NCBI RefSeq assembly: GCF_900177245.1
Contig: NZ_FXBM01000001.1
Coordinates: 992,001-1,056,000 of the forward strand
From: Rathayibacter oskolensis
Lineage (GTDB): Bacteria > Actinomycetota > Actinomycetes > Actinomycetales > Microbacteriaceae
DNA length: 64,000 bases
Direction: 5' to 3'
Shown here piece after piece: positions 1 through 8,975 of this stretch (positions are counted from its first letter, which is position 1; the number at the start of each line of letters is the position of its first letter). The notes under the pieces are model-generated. The model made no database searches. It was not told the DNA's origin and worked only from the letters and a program-made list of their open reading frames with translations. The position numbers were made by a program, and so were the translations under genes.

Positions 1-1
1 G

Positions 2-517
<516 letters not shown>

Positions 518-524
518 CCAGCGC

Positions 525-599
525 CGACGAGGGGCCCCGATCCCCGCCGAGAGAGCCCGCCGCGCGGGCGCCTCCGGTGGAGAACGGGGCCCCTCGTCG
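525..599 (+). terminator. Long perfect inverted repeat between the ABC gene and typA
   Basis: A 15-bp arm at 525-539 is perfectly complementary to 585-599. The 45-nt loop holds a second hairpin (GCCCGC 555-560 with GCGGGC 564-569). It begins 8 nt after the ABC stop codon and ends before the typA promoter. It probably terminates the ABC transcript; there is no long T run. Confidence 0.65.
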
Positions 600-618
600 T
601 TCCGCGGTGCGCCTGCGG

Positions 619-624
619 TACGAT
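619..624 (+). promoter_or_regulatory. typA -10 hexamer TACGAT
   Basis: TACGAT fits the actinobacterial TANNNT consensus and implies a start near 631 and a leader of about 40 nt before typA. No clear -35 element is visible. Confidence 0.5.
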
Positions 625-670
625 GGATGGTCCCCCTTACTGCACGAGAACACGAGACGAGTCCGTTCAC

Positions 671-2575
671 ATGGCAAGTGCCACCCGCTCCGACCTGCGC
701 AACGTCGCGATCGTCGCCCACGTCGACCATGGCAAGACCACGCTGGTCGACGCCATGCTCAAGCAGACGAACTCCTTCGACGCGCACGCCCACGTGGACG
801 AGCGCGCGATGGACTCGAACGAGCTCGAGCGCGAGAAGGGCATCACGATCCTCGCGAAGAACACAGCTGTCTCGTACAGCGGCAAGCACGCGATCGACGG
901 CCCCATCACCATCAACGTGATCGACACCCCAGGCCACGCCGACTTCGGTGGCGAGGTCGAGCGCGGCCTCTCCATGGTCGACGGCGTCTGCCTCCTGGTC
1001 GACGCGTCGGAGGGCCCCCTCCCGCAGACCCGCTTCGTGCTCCGCAAGGCGCTCGAGGCGAAGCTCCCCGTCATCCTGCTGGTCAACAAGACCGACCGCC
1101 CCGACGCGCGCATCGACGAGGTCGTCGCCGAGAGCCAGGACCTCCTGCTCGGCCTCGCCTCCGACATGGCGGACGACGTCCCCGACCTCGACCTCGACGC
1201 GATCCTCGACGTCCCCGTCGTCTACGCCTCCGGCAAGGCGGGCCGCGCGTCCTCGAACAAGCCCGAGAACGGCACCCTGCCCGACGCCGAAGACCTCGAG
1301 CCGCTCTTCGAGGCGATCCTCAAGCACATCCCCGCGCCGACCTACGAGGACGACGCGCCCCTCCAGGCCCACGTCACGAACCTCGACGCGTCGCCGTTCC
1401 TCGGCCGCCTCGCCCTCCTCCGCGTCTTCAACGGCACGATCAAGAAGGGGCAGACCGTCGCCTGGGTTCACCACGACGGCACCCACACCAACGCCCGCAT
1501 CACCGAGCTGCTGATCACCAAGGCGCTCGACCGCTACCCGGCCGAGTCGGCGGGCCCCGGCGACATCGTCGCGATCGCGGGCTTCCCCGAGATCACGATC
1601 GGCGAGACCATCGCCGACCCGGAGGACATCCGACCGCTGCCGGCCATCACGGTCGACGACCCGGCGATCTCGATGACGATCGGCACCAACACCTCGCCGC
1701 TCGTCGGCAAAGTCAAGGGCCACAAGCTCACCGCGCGCATGGTGAAGGACCGGCTCGACCGCGAGCTGATCGGAAACGTGTCGCTCAAGGTCCTCGACAT
1801 CGGCCGCCCCGACTCGTGGGAGGTCCAGGGCCGCGGCGAGCTCGCGCTCGCGATCCTCGTCGAGCAGATGCGCCGCGAGGGCTTCGAGCTCACGGTCGGC
1901 AAGCCCCAGGTGGTCACCCGCCAGGTCGACGGCAAGGTGCACGAGCCCTTCGAGCACCTGACCATCGACGCTCCGGAGGAGTACCTCGGCGCGATCACGC
2001 AGCTCCTCGCCGCCCGCAAGGGCCGCATGGAGAACATGGCGAACCACGGCACCGGCTGGGTGCGCATGGAGTTCATCGTGCCCTCTCGGGGCCTGATCGG
2101 CTTCCGCACCGAGTTCCTCACCACCACTCGCGGCACCGGCATCGCCAACGCGATCCTGCACGGCTACGAGCCGTGGGCCGGCGCCATCGTCACCCGCAAC
2201 AACGGCTCGATCGTCGCCGACCGCACCGGCGTCGTGACTCCGTTCGCCATCATCGCGCTCCAGGAGCGGATGACCTTCTTCGTGAACCCCACCGAGGAGG
2301 TCTACGAGGGCATGGTCATCGGCGAGAACTCGCGCAACGACGACATGGACGTGAACATCACCAAGGAGAAGAAGCTGACGAACATGCGTCAGTCGACCTC
2401 CGACACCTTCGAGTCGATGACGCCGTCGCGTCAGCTGACCCTGGAGGAGTGCCTCGAGTTCGCCCGTGAGGACGAGTGCGTCGAGGTCACCCCCGAGATC
2501 GTGCGCATCCGCAAGGTCGAGCTCGACGCCAACGCGCGCGCTCGCGCGACGAGCCGCCTGAAGAAGCAGAACTGA
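671..2575 (+). CDS. typA: Translational GTPase TypA/BipA
   Basis: A 634-residue ribosome-associated GTPase of the EF-G superfamily, linked to stress adaptation and large-subunit assembly. The G1 loop AHVDHGKTT is at residues 16-24, followed by G3 DTPGHADFGGEVER and G4 NKTDRPDAR. The C-terminal half has EF-G-like domains and the TypA-specific SRGLIGFRTEF segment. The ATG at 671 is chosen because the protein then begins MASATRSDLRNVAIVAHV, as family members do; the frame is open upstream to 623 but that part is unlike the family. Monocistronic between two hairpins. Confidence 0.97.
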   Translation: MASATRSDLRNVAIVAHVDHGKTTLVDAMLKQTNSFDAHAHVDERAMDSNELEREKGITILAKNTAVSYSGKHAIDGPITINVIDTPGHADFGGEVERGLSMVDGVCLLVDASEGPLPQTRFVLRKALEAKLPVILLVNKTDRPDARIDEVVAESQDLLLGLASDMADDVPDLDLDAILDVPVVYASGKAGRASSNKPENGTLPDAEDLEPLFEAILKHIPAPTYEDDAPLQAHVTNLDASPFLGRLALLRVFNGTIKKGQTVAWVHHDGTHTNARITELLITKALDRYPAESAGPGDIVAIAGFPEITIGETIADPEDIRPLPAITVDDPAISMTIGTNTSPLVGKVKGHKLTARMVKDRLDRELIGNVSLKVLDIGRPDSWEVQGRGELALAILVEQMRREGFELTVGKPQVVTRQVDGKVHEPFEHLTIDAPEEYLGAITQLLAARKGRMENMANHGTGWVRMEFIVPSRGLIGFRTEFLTTTRGTGIANAILHGYEPWAGAIVTRNNGSIVADRTGVVTPFAIIALQERMTFFVNPTEEVYEGMVIGENSRNDDMDVNITKEKKLTNMRQSTSDTFESMTPSRQLTLEECLEFAREDECVEVTPEIVRIRKVELDANARARATSRLKKQN

Positions 2576-2607
2576 TCCCCTCGGGCTCCTGGTGAGCCCG
2601 TGGCGTC

Positions 2608-2641
2608 GAGACCGGTCGGAGGTTCGCCTCCGGCCGGTCTC
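2608..2641 (+). terminator. typA terminator hairpin with TTCG loop
   Basis: A 15-bp stem (2608-2622 with 2627-2641, one G-U wobble) closes on a TTCG tetraloop 32 nt after the typA stop. It also lies 50 nt beyond the end of the convergent thioredoxin-fold gene, so it may serve both directions. Confidence 0.8.
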
Positions 2642-2691
2642 TCGTCGTCCGGGCGGTGGAGACGACCGCAGCCGTCGGGACCGGCCCCGCC

Positions 2692-3606
2692 TCACTCCGT
2701 CGGAGCAGGCGTGGCCGTCGAGGTCGACTCCTCGGCCTCCAGCGTCGAGGTGATGAACGAGACGAACGCATCGGCGTCGTCGGGGGCCCCGGTGTAGTAC
2801 TCGCCGTTCACCACCACCGTCGGAGTCGACTCGAGCTTCTCGAGGGAGGAGTTCGCGAGCGGCTGCGTCGTGGCCCGCTCGGTCGCGGCCTCGACCCACG
2901 GTCTGAACTCGCCGCCGGTGATGCAGGCGAGCACGTTCTCGTCCGTCACCCCGGCGTCCGTGACGAGGGTCCGCAGCGCGTCGTCGTCGAGGCCGGTCGT
3001 CCCCTCCTGGGGCTGCTGCGCGAAGAGCGCCTTGTGCACGGCGAGGAAGCTGTCGGGATCCTCGTCCGCCACGCAGGCCGCTGCGTTCGCCGCCCTGCTC
3101 GAGTACTCCGACCCGGCGGAGGACGAGTCGAGGATCGCGATCGGGTGGATCTCGAGGGTGATCGCCCCCTGCGTCAGCCACGATTCGAGGTTCTCCATGT
3201 TGGTCGACTCGAACTGGCCGCAGTAGGGGCAGAGGTAGTCGACGTAGAGGTCGACGGTCACGACTCCGCTCGCGCGCGCCGCGGTCTCGTCGGTGGAGAC
3301 GGGCTCGGCTCCGGGCTCGATCGCGGCCGTGGTGGTCGCTGAGACGGTCGAGCCGTCGCCGCTCAGGACGATGCCGTCGCTCAGCATGTTCGCGGGGCCG
3401 ATGCTGGCCACGGCCTGCTGCGAGAGGATGTTCCAGGCCACCAGGGCGACCACCGCGAGAACGGCCACCGCAGCACCGCTCTGGCCGAGGATCCGGTTCC
3501 GCCGCCGGCGCTTCCTCTCCTCCTCGCGGCGCTCCCGCGCCTCCTCGCGAGCGAGCTCCTGACGCTCGCGCTTGGTCAGACCGCTCTTCGCACCGTTCGC
3601 AGACAT
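2692..3606 (-). CDS. Membrane-anchored DsbA-family thioredoxin-fold protein
   Basis: A 304-residue protein. The N-terminus (1-40) is highly charged and Arg/Glu-rich, followed by one membrane segment (about 41-62) and an extracytoplasmic thioredoxin_4/DsbA-like domain. The redox motif CPYC sits in VDLYVDYLCPYCGQFE, and a TPTVVVNGEYYTG stretch carries the cis-proline typical of the fold. It probably acts as a thiol oxidoreductase on secreted proteins. The ATG at 3606 follows a TAGCGT hexamer by 7 nt, supporting this start. It lies downstream of efeB on the same strand, 94 nt away, apparently with its own promoter. Confidence 0.88.
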   Translation of the reverse strand: MSANGAKSGLTKRERQELAREEARERREEERKRRRRNRILGQSGAAVAVLAVVALVAWNILSQQAVASIGPANMLSDGIVLSGDGSTVSATTTAAIEPGAEPVSTDETAARASGVVTVDLYVDYLCPYCGQFESTNMENLESWLTQGAITLEIHPIAILDSSSAGSEYSSRAANAAACVADEDPDSFLAVHKALFAQQPQEGTTGLDDDALRTLVTDAGVTDENVLACITGGEFRPWVEAATERATTQPLANSSLEKLESTPTVVVNGEYYTGAPDDADAFVSFITSTLEAEESTSTATPAPTE

Positions 3607-3613
3607 CGTCGCG

Positions 3614-3619
3614 ACGCTA
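3614..3619 (-). promoter_or_regulatory. Leaderless-type -10 (TAGCGT) of the thioredoxin-fold gene
   Basis: TAGCGT ends 7 nt before the ATG at 3606, so transcription would start on or next to the start codon. Confidence 0.5.
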
Positions 3620-3674
3620 GGCAGCCGCTCTCTGCGGAGCCCAAGAGCGAGCCTCGGAGCGGCTGGGACCGTGT

Positions 3675-3695
3675 ACGCGTCTCCTCAGGACGCGT
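3675..3695 (-). terminator. Possible efeB terminator hairpin
   Basis: ACGCGTC (3675-3681) pairs with GACGCGT (3689-3695) around a 7-nt loop, 5 nt after the efeB stop on the minus strand. The stem is short and has no T run, so the call is weak. Confidence 0.3.
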
Positions 3696-3700
3696 CGCCG

Positions 3701-5017
3701 CTACGCGAACAGCGCGGAGCCGACGAAGTCGCTCGCGTCGCGGGCGCCGGGAGGCACGGCGAAGACCGCGGAGCCGACGTGCTTGATGTACTCGTTGAGC
3801 GCGTCGTCGGCGAGGCTGCGCTGCACCGTCACGAACTGCTCGGGCGAGCGCTGGAACGACAGGAAGAACAGGCCCGCGTTGAGTCGCCCGAGCTCGTCGT
3901 TGCCGTCGACGAAGTTGTAGCCGCGGCGGAGCAGACGGGCACCGCCGTTCACGCTCGGGTGCGCGAGGTGCACATGCGACTGCCCGTCGATGAGCGGCGC
4001 GCCGGTGGCGCCGGCCGCAGCGAAGTCGGGTTCGGTGAACTCCCCGCCGCCCGACAGGGGAGCGCCCGAGCCCTTGCTGCGTCCGATCACCCGCTCCTGC
4101 TCGCCGAGCTGGCTGCGGTCCCAGGTCTCGATGATCATGCGGACCTTGCGGGCGACGAGGTAGCTGCCCCCCGCGAGCCAGGCCGGGCCGTCGTCGTCCT
4201 GCACCCACACGTGCTCCTGGACGGCGTCCGACTCCTCCGACTTGACGTTGGCGGTTCCGTCCTTGAACCCGAAGAGGTTGCGCGGGGTCGTCTGGGCGGT
4301 CGAGGTCGACGACGTCCGCCCGAAGCCGAGCTGCGACCAGCGCAGCGAGGCACGCCCGAAGGCGATGCGGCTGAGGTTGCGGATCGCGTGCACGGCGACC
4401 TGCGGGTCGTCCGCGCACGCCTGGATGCAGAGGTCGCCTCCGCTGCCCGCAGGCAGGAGGGCGTCGCCGCGGAAGCGCGGCAGCGTCTCGAGCTGCGCCG
4501 GTCTGCGGTCGGCGAGCCCGAAGCGATCGGCGCCGTCGGCGTCGGCGAACAGCGTCGGGCCGAAGCCGAAGGTGATCGTCAGCGAGGAGGCGTCCAGGCC
4601 GAGCGCCTCGCCGGTGTCGTCCGGAGGCGCGGTGTCGGGACCGCCGACCGCCCCCTCCTCGCTGACGTCGAGGCCCTGGGTGAGCCGGGACGCCGCCACC
4701 GTCCAGTCCTGGAGCAGCTCGATCAGATCCTCGCGCGTCGCCCCTGCGGCGACGTCGAACGCCGCGAAGTGCAGGCGGTCCTGGGCGGCCGTCGTGATGC
4801 CCGCCTGGTGGGCGCCGAAGAACGACACGGTGGTGCCCGATCCGGACCCGTCCGCGTTCGCCGCCGCGGTCATCGCGACGGTGCCGCCGACTCCGGCGGC
4901 GAGCCCCGCCGTGCCCGCGGAGACGAGGCCGAGCAGCCCGCGCCGCGAGAGGCGGCGGGGCTGCTCGGCCGGAGCCGTCGGCTCCTCCGCGGTCGTGACC
5001 GTGATGTCCTCGACCAC
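3701..5017 (-). CDS. efeB: Dyp-type heme peroxidase EfeB, Tat-exported
   Basis: A 438-residue protein of the deferrochelatase/peroxidase family. A twin-arginine signal (SRRGLLGLVSAG followed by an Ala/Gly-rich stretch) starts at about residue 25, so the folded heme enzyme is exported by Tat. The Dyp motif appears as GFKDGT in NLFGFKDGTANV, and a His in the HVHLAHPS region is a candidate heme ligand. EfeB works with EfeO and EfeU in ferrous-iron or heme-iron acquisition outside the membrane. The GTG start shares one base with the efeO stop (TAGTG), showing tight translational coupling. Confidence 0.95.
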   Translation of the reverse strand: MVEDITVTTAEEPTAPAEQPRRLSRRGLLGLVSAGTAGLAAGVGGTVAMTAAANADGSGSGTTVSFFGAHQAGITTAAQDRLHFAAFDVAAGATREDLIELLQDWTVAASRLTQGLDVSEEGAVGGPDTAPPDDTGEALGLDASSLTITFGFGPTLFADADGADRFGLADRRPAQLETLPRFRGDALLPAGSGGDLCIQACADDPQVAVHAIRNLSRIAFGRASLRWSQLGFGRTSSTSTAQTTPRNLFGFKDGTANVKSEESDAVQEHVWVQDDDGPAWLAGGSYLVARKVRMIIETWDRSQLGEQERVIGRSKGSGAPLSGGGEFTEPDFAAAGATGAPLIDGQSHVHLAHPSVNGGARLLRRGYNFVDGNDELGRLNAGLFFLSFQRSPEQFVTVQRSLADDALNEYIKHVGSAVFAVPPGARDASDFVGSALFA

Positions 5018-6276
5018 TACTCCGCGGGCTCCTCGACGCCGAGGACCGTGTGGGTGAGCTGCGAGAGCGGCTCCGACAGGGCGTTCACCTGGTCAGAGAG
5101 CTCCTTCTTCTGCTCCGCGGTGAGCGTGGAGTAGGCGACGAAGCCCGAGTCGATCGATCCGTACTGCGAGAGCATCGTGTCGAGCTCGGTGAACTGCTCG
5201 CTGATCTCGGCGGTGAGCTCGGCTCCGTCGTCACCGGTCGCGGTCGCGATCGGCTCGACGTTGCCGAAGGCCACCTCGGCGCCCTGCACGTTGGCGGCGA
5301 AGTCCGTCAGGTCGGTGCTCGACCACCAGTCCTCCTCGCCCGTGATCTTGCCGGCGGCGACCTCGTCGAGCAGGCCGATCGCGCCGTTCGAGATGTCGCC
5401 GACCGAGACGGTGAAGTCGGAGGCGGTCACCAGGTCGTAGAGGCTCTGCACGTCGTCGACGAGCCCCTGGCCGAACTCGGCGCGCTGCTCGGTGGTCGAC
5501 GGCGCCCAGTCGAGGTAGGCGCTGGTGCCGTCGGAGTTGAGGGCGTCCGGAGCCGGGACCCACAGGTCCTTCTCGATGCGGTGGAAGCCGGTCCAGTCCA
5601 GGCCCTCGGCGACCGCGTCGACCTCGCGGTAGTCGATCTTCGGGTCGAGGTCGCCGAACGCCTCCGCGGTCGGCTCGATGCGCTCGTAGAAGACCCGGGC
5701 CGAGGCGAAGAGGCTGCGTGCGGTCTCGTCGTCGCCCGCGACATAGGCGTCGGTGAACGCCGTCACCGCCGGGAGCAGCTCGCCGGCCTGCGACTTCACG
5801 TAGGCGATGTAGTTGGTGACCGCGGCCTCGGTGGCGGCCTCCTCGTCGGCCGACTGCTCGGTCGCCTCGCCCGTCACGGTGAACTCGGCCAGCCCGATCG
5901 GGGCGCCGACCTGCTGGTACTTGCAGGCCGTGTAGTAGGTGCCCGGCTCGAGCTGCGCCACGTACGACACGCTCTGCCCCGGGGTGACGTTCTCCTTCTC
6001 GCCGACGATGCGCAGCTTGTCGTCGGCGAGGATCTCGAACTCGTTGACGTCGGAGCCCGTGTTCTCGAGCGCGAAGGTCACGGCGCCGGCCTCGGCGGTC
6101 GTGGCCGACACCTCGCACGCGTCGTCGCTGATCGCGACGTCGAGGGCGGCGGAGGAGGACGCGGCCGTGGTGTTCGGCACGCAGCCCGTGAGGAGGAGCG
6201 CGAGGGCGCCGGCACCGGCGAGGCCGGTGGCGAGGCGGGGGAGCGGGAGGCTGCGGAAGCGAGCGCGCGAGGGCAT
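5017..6276 (-). CDS. efeO: Iron-uptake lipoprotein EfeO (cupredoxin-like plus M75/imelysin domains)
   Basis: A 419-residue lipoprotein with lipobox LLLTGC near residue 32. An N-terminal cupredoxin-like domain (about 40-135) is followed by the imelysin/peptidase-M75 domain. The M75 metal motif HxxE is present as H232-R-I-E235. It is thought to bind and deliver Fe2+ to the EfeU permease at the outer face of the membrane. The ATG is preceded by AGGAG at good spacing. Second gene of efeUOB, 48 nt after efeU. Confidence 0.95.
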   Translation of the reverse strand: MPSRARFRSLPLPRLATGLAGAGALALLLTGCVPNTTAASSSAALDVAISDDACEVSATTAEAGAVTFALENTGSDVNEFEILADDKLRIVGEKENVTPGQSVSYVAQLEPGTYYTACKYQQVGAPIGLAEFTVTGEATEQSADEEAATEAAVTNYIAYVKSQAGELLPAVTAFTDAYVAGDDETARSLFASARVFYERIEPTAEAFGDLDPKIDYREVDAVAEGLDWTGFHRIEKDLWVPAPDALNSDGTSAYLDWAPSTTEQRAEFGQGLVDDVQSLYDLVTASDFTVSVGDISNGAIGLLDEVAAGKITGEEDWWSSTDLTDFAANVQGAEVAFGNVEPIATATGDDGAELTAEISEQFTELDTMLSQYGSIDSGFVAYSTLTAEQKKELSDQVNALSEPLSQLTHTVLGVEEPAE

Positions 6277-6324
6277 GGTTCTCCTGGAGTGGGGGAGGGA
6301 CTTCCCGGCGGTGCCGGGGAGCGG

Positions 6325-7194
6325 TCAGACGGAGCGGGCGGGGACCGGGGAGGCGGCAGGGGCCGCGCTGCCCCGACGCGGACCGCGGAGGCGGACCTGG
6401 CGGACGAAGAGGACGCCGACGACGACGAGGTAGAGCAGCCAGGCCGCGAACTGCAGGGCGGTCGGCTCGGGGGTGTAGTTGAAGAGCCCGCCGAGCACCG
6501 CGGTGACGGGGGAGGGGAGGATGCTTCCGAGCGAGAAGAGCGGCGCGCCTCCTCCGGGCAGCAGCGACGCCTCCTGGAGGTCGCCGACGCCGTACGAGAG
6601 CACTCCCGCTGCGACGAGGATCAGGAAGCCGCCGGTCCAGGTGAAGAAGCGGCCGAGGTCGATGCGGACGAAGCCGCGGAAGATCAGGTACGAGACCACC
6701 ACCGCGCTCACGATCCCGAGGAACGCGCCGATCGTGCCGACCCACGCGTTCGATCCGGAGGAGGCGCTGCTCGAGGACACGCTCGCCCAGACGAACAGGG
6801 CGGTCTCGATGCCCTCGCGGCCGACGCTGATGAAGCCGAGGACGACGATGCCGACCGCCGATCCGGCGACGGCGCCGTCGAGCTTCGACTCGAGCTCGCC
6901 CTTCAGGCTGCGCGCGTTCGCGCCCATCCAGAAGATCATCCAGGTGACCAGTGCCACCGCGACGATCGAGAGACCGCCTCCGATCAGCTCCTGCGCCGTG
7001 AAGGACAGCCCGTAGGGACCCCAGGTGAGGATCGCGCCGACACCGAGCGACAGCACGATCGCCGCGGAGATCCCGGTCCACAGACGGGGGAGCACGTCGC
7101 GGCGCCCGAGCTTGGTCAGGTAGGCGACGAGGATGCCGACGACGAGTCCGGCTTCGAGGCCTTCACGGAGGCCGATGAGGTAATTTGGGAGCAC
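6325..7194 (-). CDS. efeU: Ferrous iron permease EfeU (FTR1 family)
   Basis: A 289-residue polytopic membrane protein of the OFeT/FTR1 family. The first FTR1 iron motif is in GLREGLEAGLVVG near the N-terminus, and the second RExxE-type motif is in SVGREGIETALFVW. Seven hydrophobic segments can be traced. The frame is open far upstream, but homology starts at the GTG at 7194 (VLPNYLIGLREGLEAG), so that start is used. First gene of efeUOB, with a promoter and iron-box-like site upstream. Confidence 0.94.
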   Translation of the reverse strand: MLPNYLIGLREGLEAGLVVGILVAYLTKLGRRDVLPRLWTGISAAIVLSLGVGAILTWGPYGLSFTAQELIGGGLSIVAVALVTWMIFWMGANARSLKGELESKLDGAVAGSAVGIVVLGFISVGREGIETALFVWASVSSSSASSGSNAWVGTIGAFLGIVSAVVVSYLIFRGFVRIDLGRFFTWTGGFLILVAAGVLSYGVGDLQEASLLPGGGAPLFSLGSILPSPVTAVLGGLFNYTPEPTALQFAAWLLYLVVVGVLFVRQVRLRGPRRGSAAPAASPVPARSV

Positions 7195-7256
7195 GCGTGT
7201 TCTCTTGATCGAGGGCGGGGAGGGCCGGAACGGCGCCCGCCTCGGGCCGCTTCGTT

Positions 7257-7275
7257 TGGTAAGCCTTGCCTTACC
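7257..7275 (-). promoter_or_regulatory. DtxR/IdeR-like iron box upstream of efeU
   Basis: The minus strand reads TAAGGCAAGGCTTACCA. It matches the DtxR/IdeR core TTAGGTTAGGCTAACCT at 12 of 17 positions by my alignment, and outer arms GGTAAG/CTTACC form an inverted repeat. It sits just downstream of the predicted -10 TACAGT, where an iron-loaded repressor would block transcription of efeUOB. Confidence 0.65.
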
Positions 7276-7282
7276 GGAGTCG

Positions 7283-7312
7283 ACTGTATCCCGCCACTCG
7301 CGCGCCTGTCCA
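7283..7312 (-). promoter_or_regulatory. Predicted efeUOB promoter (TGGACA - 18 nt - TACAGT)
   Basis: On the minus strand TGGACA (7307-7312) lies 18 nt before TACAGT (7283-7288), a good sigma-70-type pair. The start point would fall inside the iron box. Confidence 0.55.
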
Positions 7313-7346
7313 GAAGCGGCGCGGGCCGGGGAACGCGCCGGACGGC

Positions 7347-7407
7347 AGGCCCGGAGGAGAGACGTCGGACGCGAGGTCCGGACGAGAGGCCCGGACACGA
7401 GGTCCGG
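7347..7407 (+). repeat. Four AGGYCCGG iterations before the PIG-L gene
   Basis: AGGCCCGG or AGGTCCGG occurs at 7347, 7374, 7387 and 7400; the last three are spaced exactly 13 nt apart. They end just before the PIG-L ribosome binding site. Function unknown: binding-site array or slippage product. Confidence 0.6.
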
Positions 7408-7422
7408 GAGGAGAGGCGCATC

Positions 7423-8616
7423 GTGGACGCGAGCCGAGACGTGGCGGTGGAGCGGGTCGTGGCGGTCCACGCCCACCCGGACGACGAGAGCATCACCATG
7501 GGCGGCACCCTCGCCCGGCTCGTGGCGCGGGGAGCCGCCGTCGCCGTGGTCACGGCGACCCGGGGAGAACGCGGCGAGGTCATCCCCGACGATCTCGCGA
7601 CGCTGGAGGGCTCCGACGAGCTCGCCTCCCACCGCACCACCGAGCTCGTCGTGGCGCTGACAGCGCTGGGTGTCGCCGACCACCGCTTCCTCGGCGATCC
7701 GGGAGCGCGTGCGCCGGGACGCCCTCCGCGGGTCTACCGCGACTCCGGGATGCAGTGGGGGCCGGGCCGAGTGCCGGTGCCGCTGGAGCCGGCCGATCCC
7801 GCCTCGTTCACGAGCGCCGACCCGGAGGAGGCGATCGCGGATCTCGTCGCGGTCCTCGGCCAGACGGACGCCGACGCTGTGCTCTCCTACGACGAGACCG
7901 GCGGATACGGGCACCCCGACCACATCCGGACGGCCCTCGTCGCCAGGGCGGCGGCGGCGCGCCTCGGACTCCGGTTCCTCGCGGTGCTCCCCGCCGACGC
8001 CGAGCCCCGCGCCGGCGACGTCGTCGTCGAGCTCGGCGCCGAGGACTACGCGCGCAAGCGCGCCGCGCTGCAGGCTCACGAGACCCAGCTCGTCGTCGAC
8101 GGCGACGAGGCGAGGCTCTCCAGCGGGCCGCCCTTCCCCATCGGCCGCCTCGAGCGCTTCCGCCCTGCGGTCACGGAGATCGAGCCGGAGCCGATCGGCG
8201 ACGAGCGCCCCGATCTGCGGTCGCGCATCACCTCGGGAGTCGTGGCGGTCGCCGTCGGCGCGGTCGTCGGGGCGATCACCACGATCGCTCACCAGAGCAC
8301 CGTGACGGTCGCCGGAGTCGTCGTGCCGCTCGGGCTCCTCGCGTCGCTGGCAGCGGTGCTCCTGCTCCTGCTCGGGCTGCGCCTGGTCATGGTCGACCGT
8401 TTCGTCGCCTTCTGCACCGCGATGGGGCTCCTCGTCGCGATCGGGTTCCTGGCCCTGCGCAGTGCCGGAGGGTCGGTGCTCGTCCCCGCCAACGGGCTCG
8501 GCATCGCCTGGACGTTCCTCCCCGCCCTGATCGCTCTCGTGGTGATCGCCTGGCCGAGGGTGCGCGCTCCCCGCGAGCAGGCGCGCGGCGGGTCGCAGCA
8601 GAGCCCCGTACGATAG
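7423..8616 (+). CDS. PIG-L/MshB-type deacetylase fused to a C-terminal membrane domain
   Basis: A 397-residue protein. Residues 1-265 are a PIG-L (LmbE-like) zinc deacetylase with AHPDDE (17-22) and HPDH (164-167) metal motifs, the family of MshB (mycothiol biosynthesis) and related sugar N-deacetylases. From about 270 onward are four predicted membrane segments, absent from ordinary MshB. The GTG at 7423 is preceded by GGGAGGAG at about 8 nt; the long open frame upstream is antisense to efeUO. The substrate is uncertain; the ferredoxin and dapC genes follow. Confidence 0.85.
   Translation: MDASRDVAVERVVAVHAHPDDESITMGGTLARLVARGAAVAVVTATRGERGEVIPDDLATLEGSDELASHRTTELVVALTALGVADHRFLGDPGARAPGRPPRVYRDSGMQWGPGRVPVPLEPADPASFTSADPEEAIADLVAVLGQTDADAVLSYDETGGYGHPDHIRTALVARAAAARLGLRFLAVLPADAEPRAGDVVVELGAEDYARKRAALQAHETQLVVDGDEARLSSGPPFPIGRLERFRPAVTEIEPEPIGDERPDLRSRITSGVVAVAVGAVVGAITTIAHQSTVTVAGVVVPLGLLASLAAVLLLLLGLRLVMVDRFVAFCTAMGLLVAIGFLALRSAGGSVLVPANGLGIAWTFLPALIALVVIAWPRVRAPREQARGGSQQSPVR
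8609..8614 (+). promoter_or_regulatory. fdxA -10 hexamer TACGAT overlapping the PIG-L stop
   Basis: TACGAT shares its last base with the PIG-L stop codon (TAG 8614-8616), giving an fdxA leader of about 25 nt with GAAGGGA as ribosome site. Confidence 0.5.
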
Positions 8617-8646
8617 AGACCTCTGTTCGAAGGGACGTCCACGACC

Positions 8647-8967
8647 GTGACCTACGTGATCGCACTTCCGTGCGTCGATGTCAAAGACCGCGCCTGCATC
8701 GACGAATGCCCGGTCGACTGCATCTACGAAGGCGAGCGCTCGCTCTACATCCACCCCGATGAATGCGTCGACTGCGGCGCCTGCGAACCGGTGTGCCCCG
8801 TCGAGGCGATCTACTACGAGGACGATCTGCCCGAGGAGTGGTCGGACTACTACAAGGCGAACGTCGAGTTCTTCGACGAGATCGGCTCGCCCGGCGGTGC
8901 CGCGAAGGTCGGAGTGATCGCGAAGGACCACCCGGTCATCGCCGTCCTGCCTCCCCAGAGCCACTGA
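8647..8967 (+). CDS. fdxA: 7Fe ferredoxin (3Fe-4S/4Fe-4S)
   Basis: A 106-residue acidic electron carrier. The N-terminal block [18 protein letters not shown] has the C-x7-C-x3-CP spacing of a mixed 3Fe-4S/4Fe-4S site, and the second block is [12 protein letters not shown]. The long C-terminal tail ending VIAVLPPQ is typical of actinobacterial FdxA/FdxC. GTG start with GAAGGGA upstream. dapC begins 8 nt after its stop, so the two are probably co-transcribed. Confidence 0.95.
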   Translation: MTYVIALPCVDVKDRACIDECPVDCIYEGERSLYIHPDECVDCGACEPVCPVEAIYYEDDLPEEWSDYYKANVEFFDEIGSPGGAAKVGVIAKDHPVIAVLPPQSH

Positions 8968-8975
8968 GCCGGGCC

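Noticed and set aside
5050-7422. Very long plus-strand extension upstream of the PIG-L gene
   Set aside because: It runs antisense through efeO and efeU; homology, the ribosome site and the AHPDDE position all place the start at 7423.
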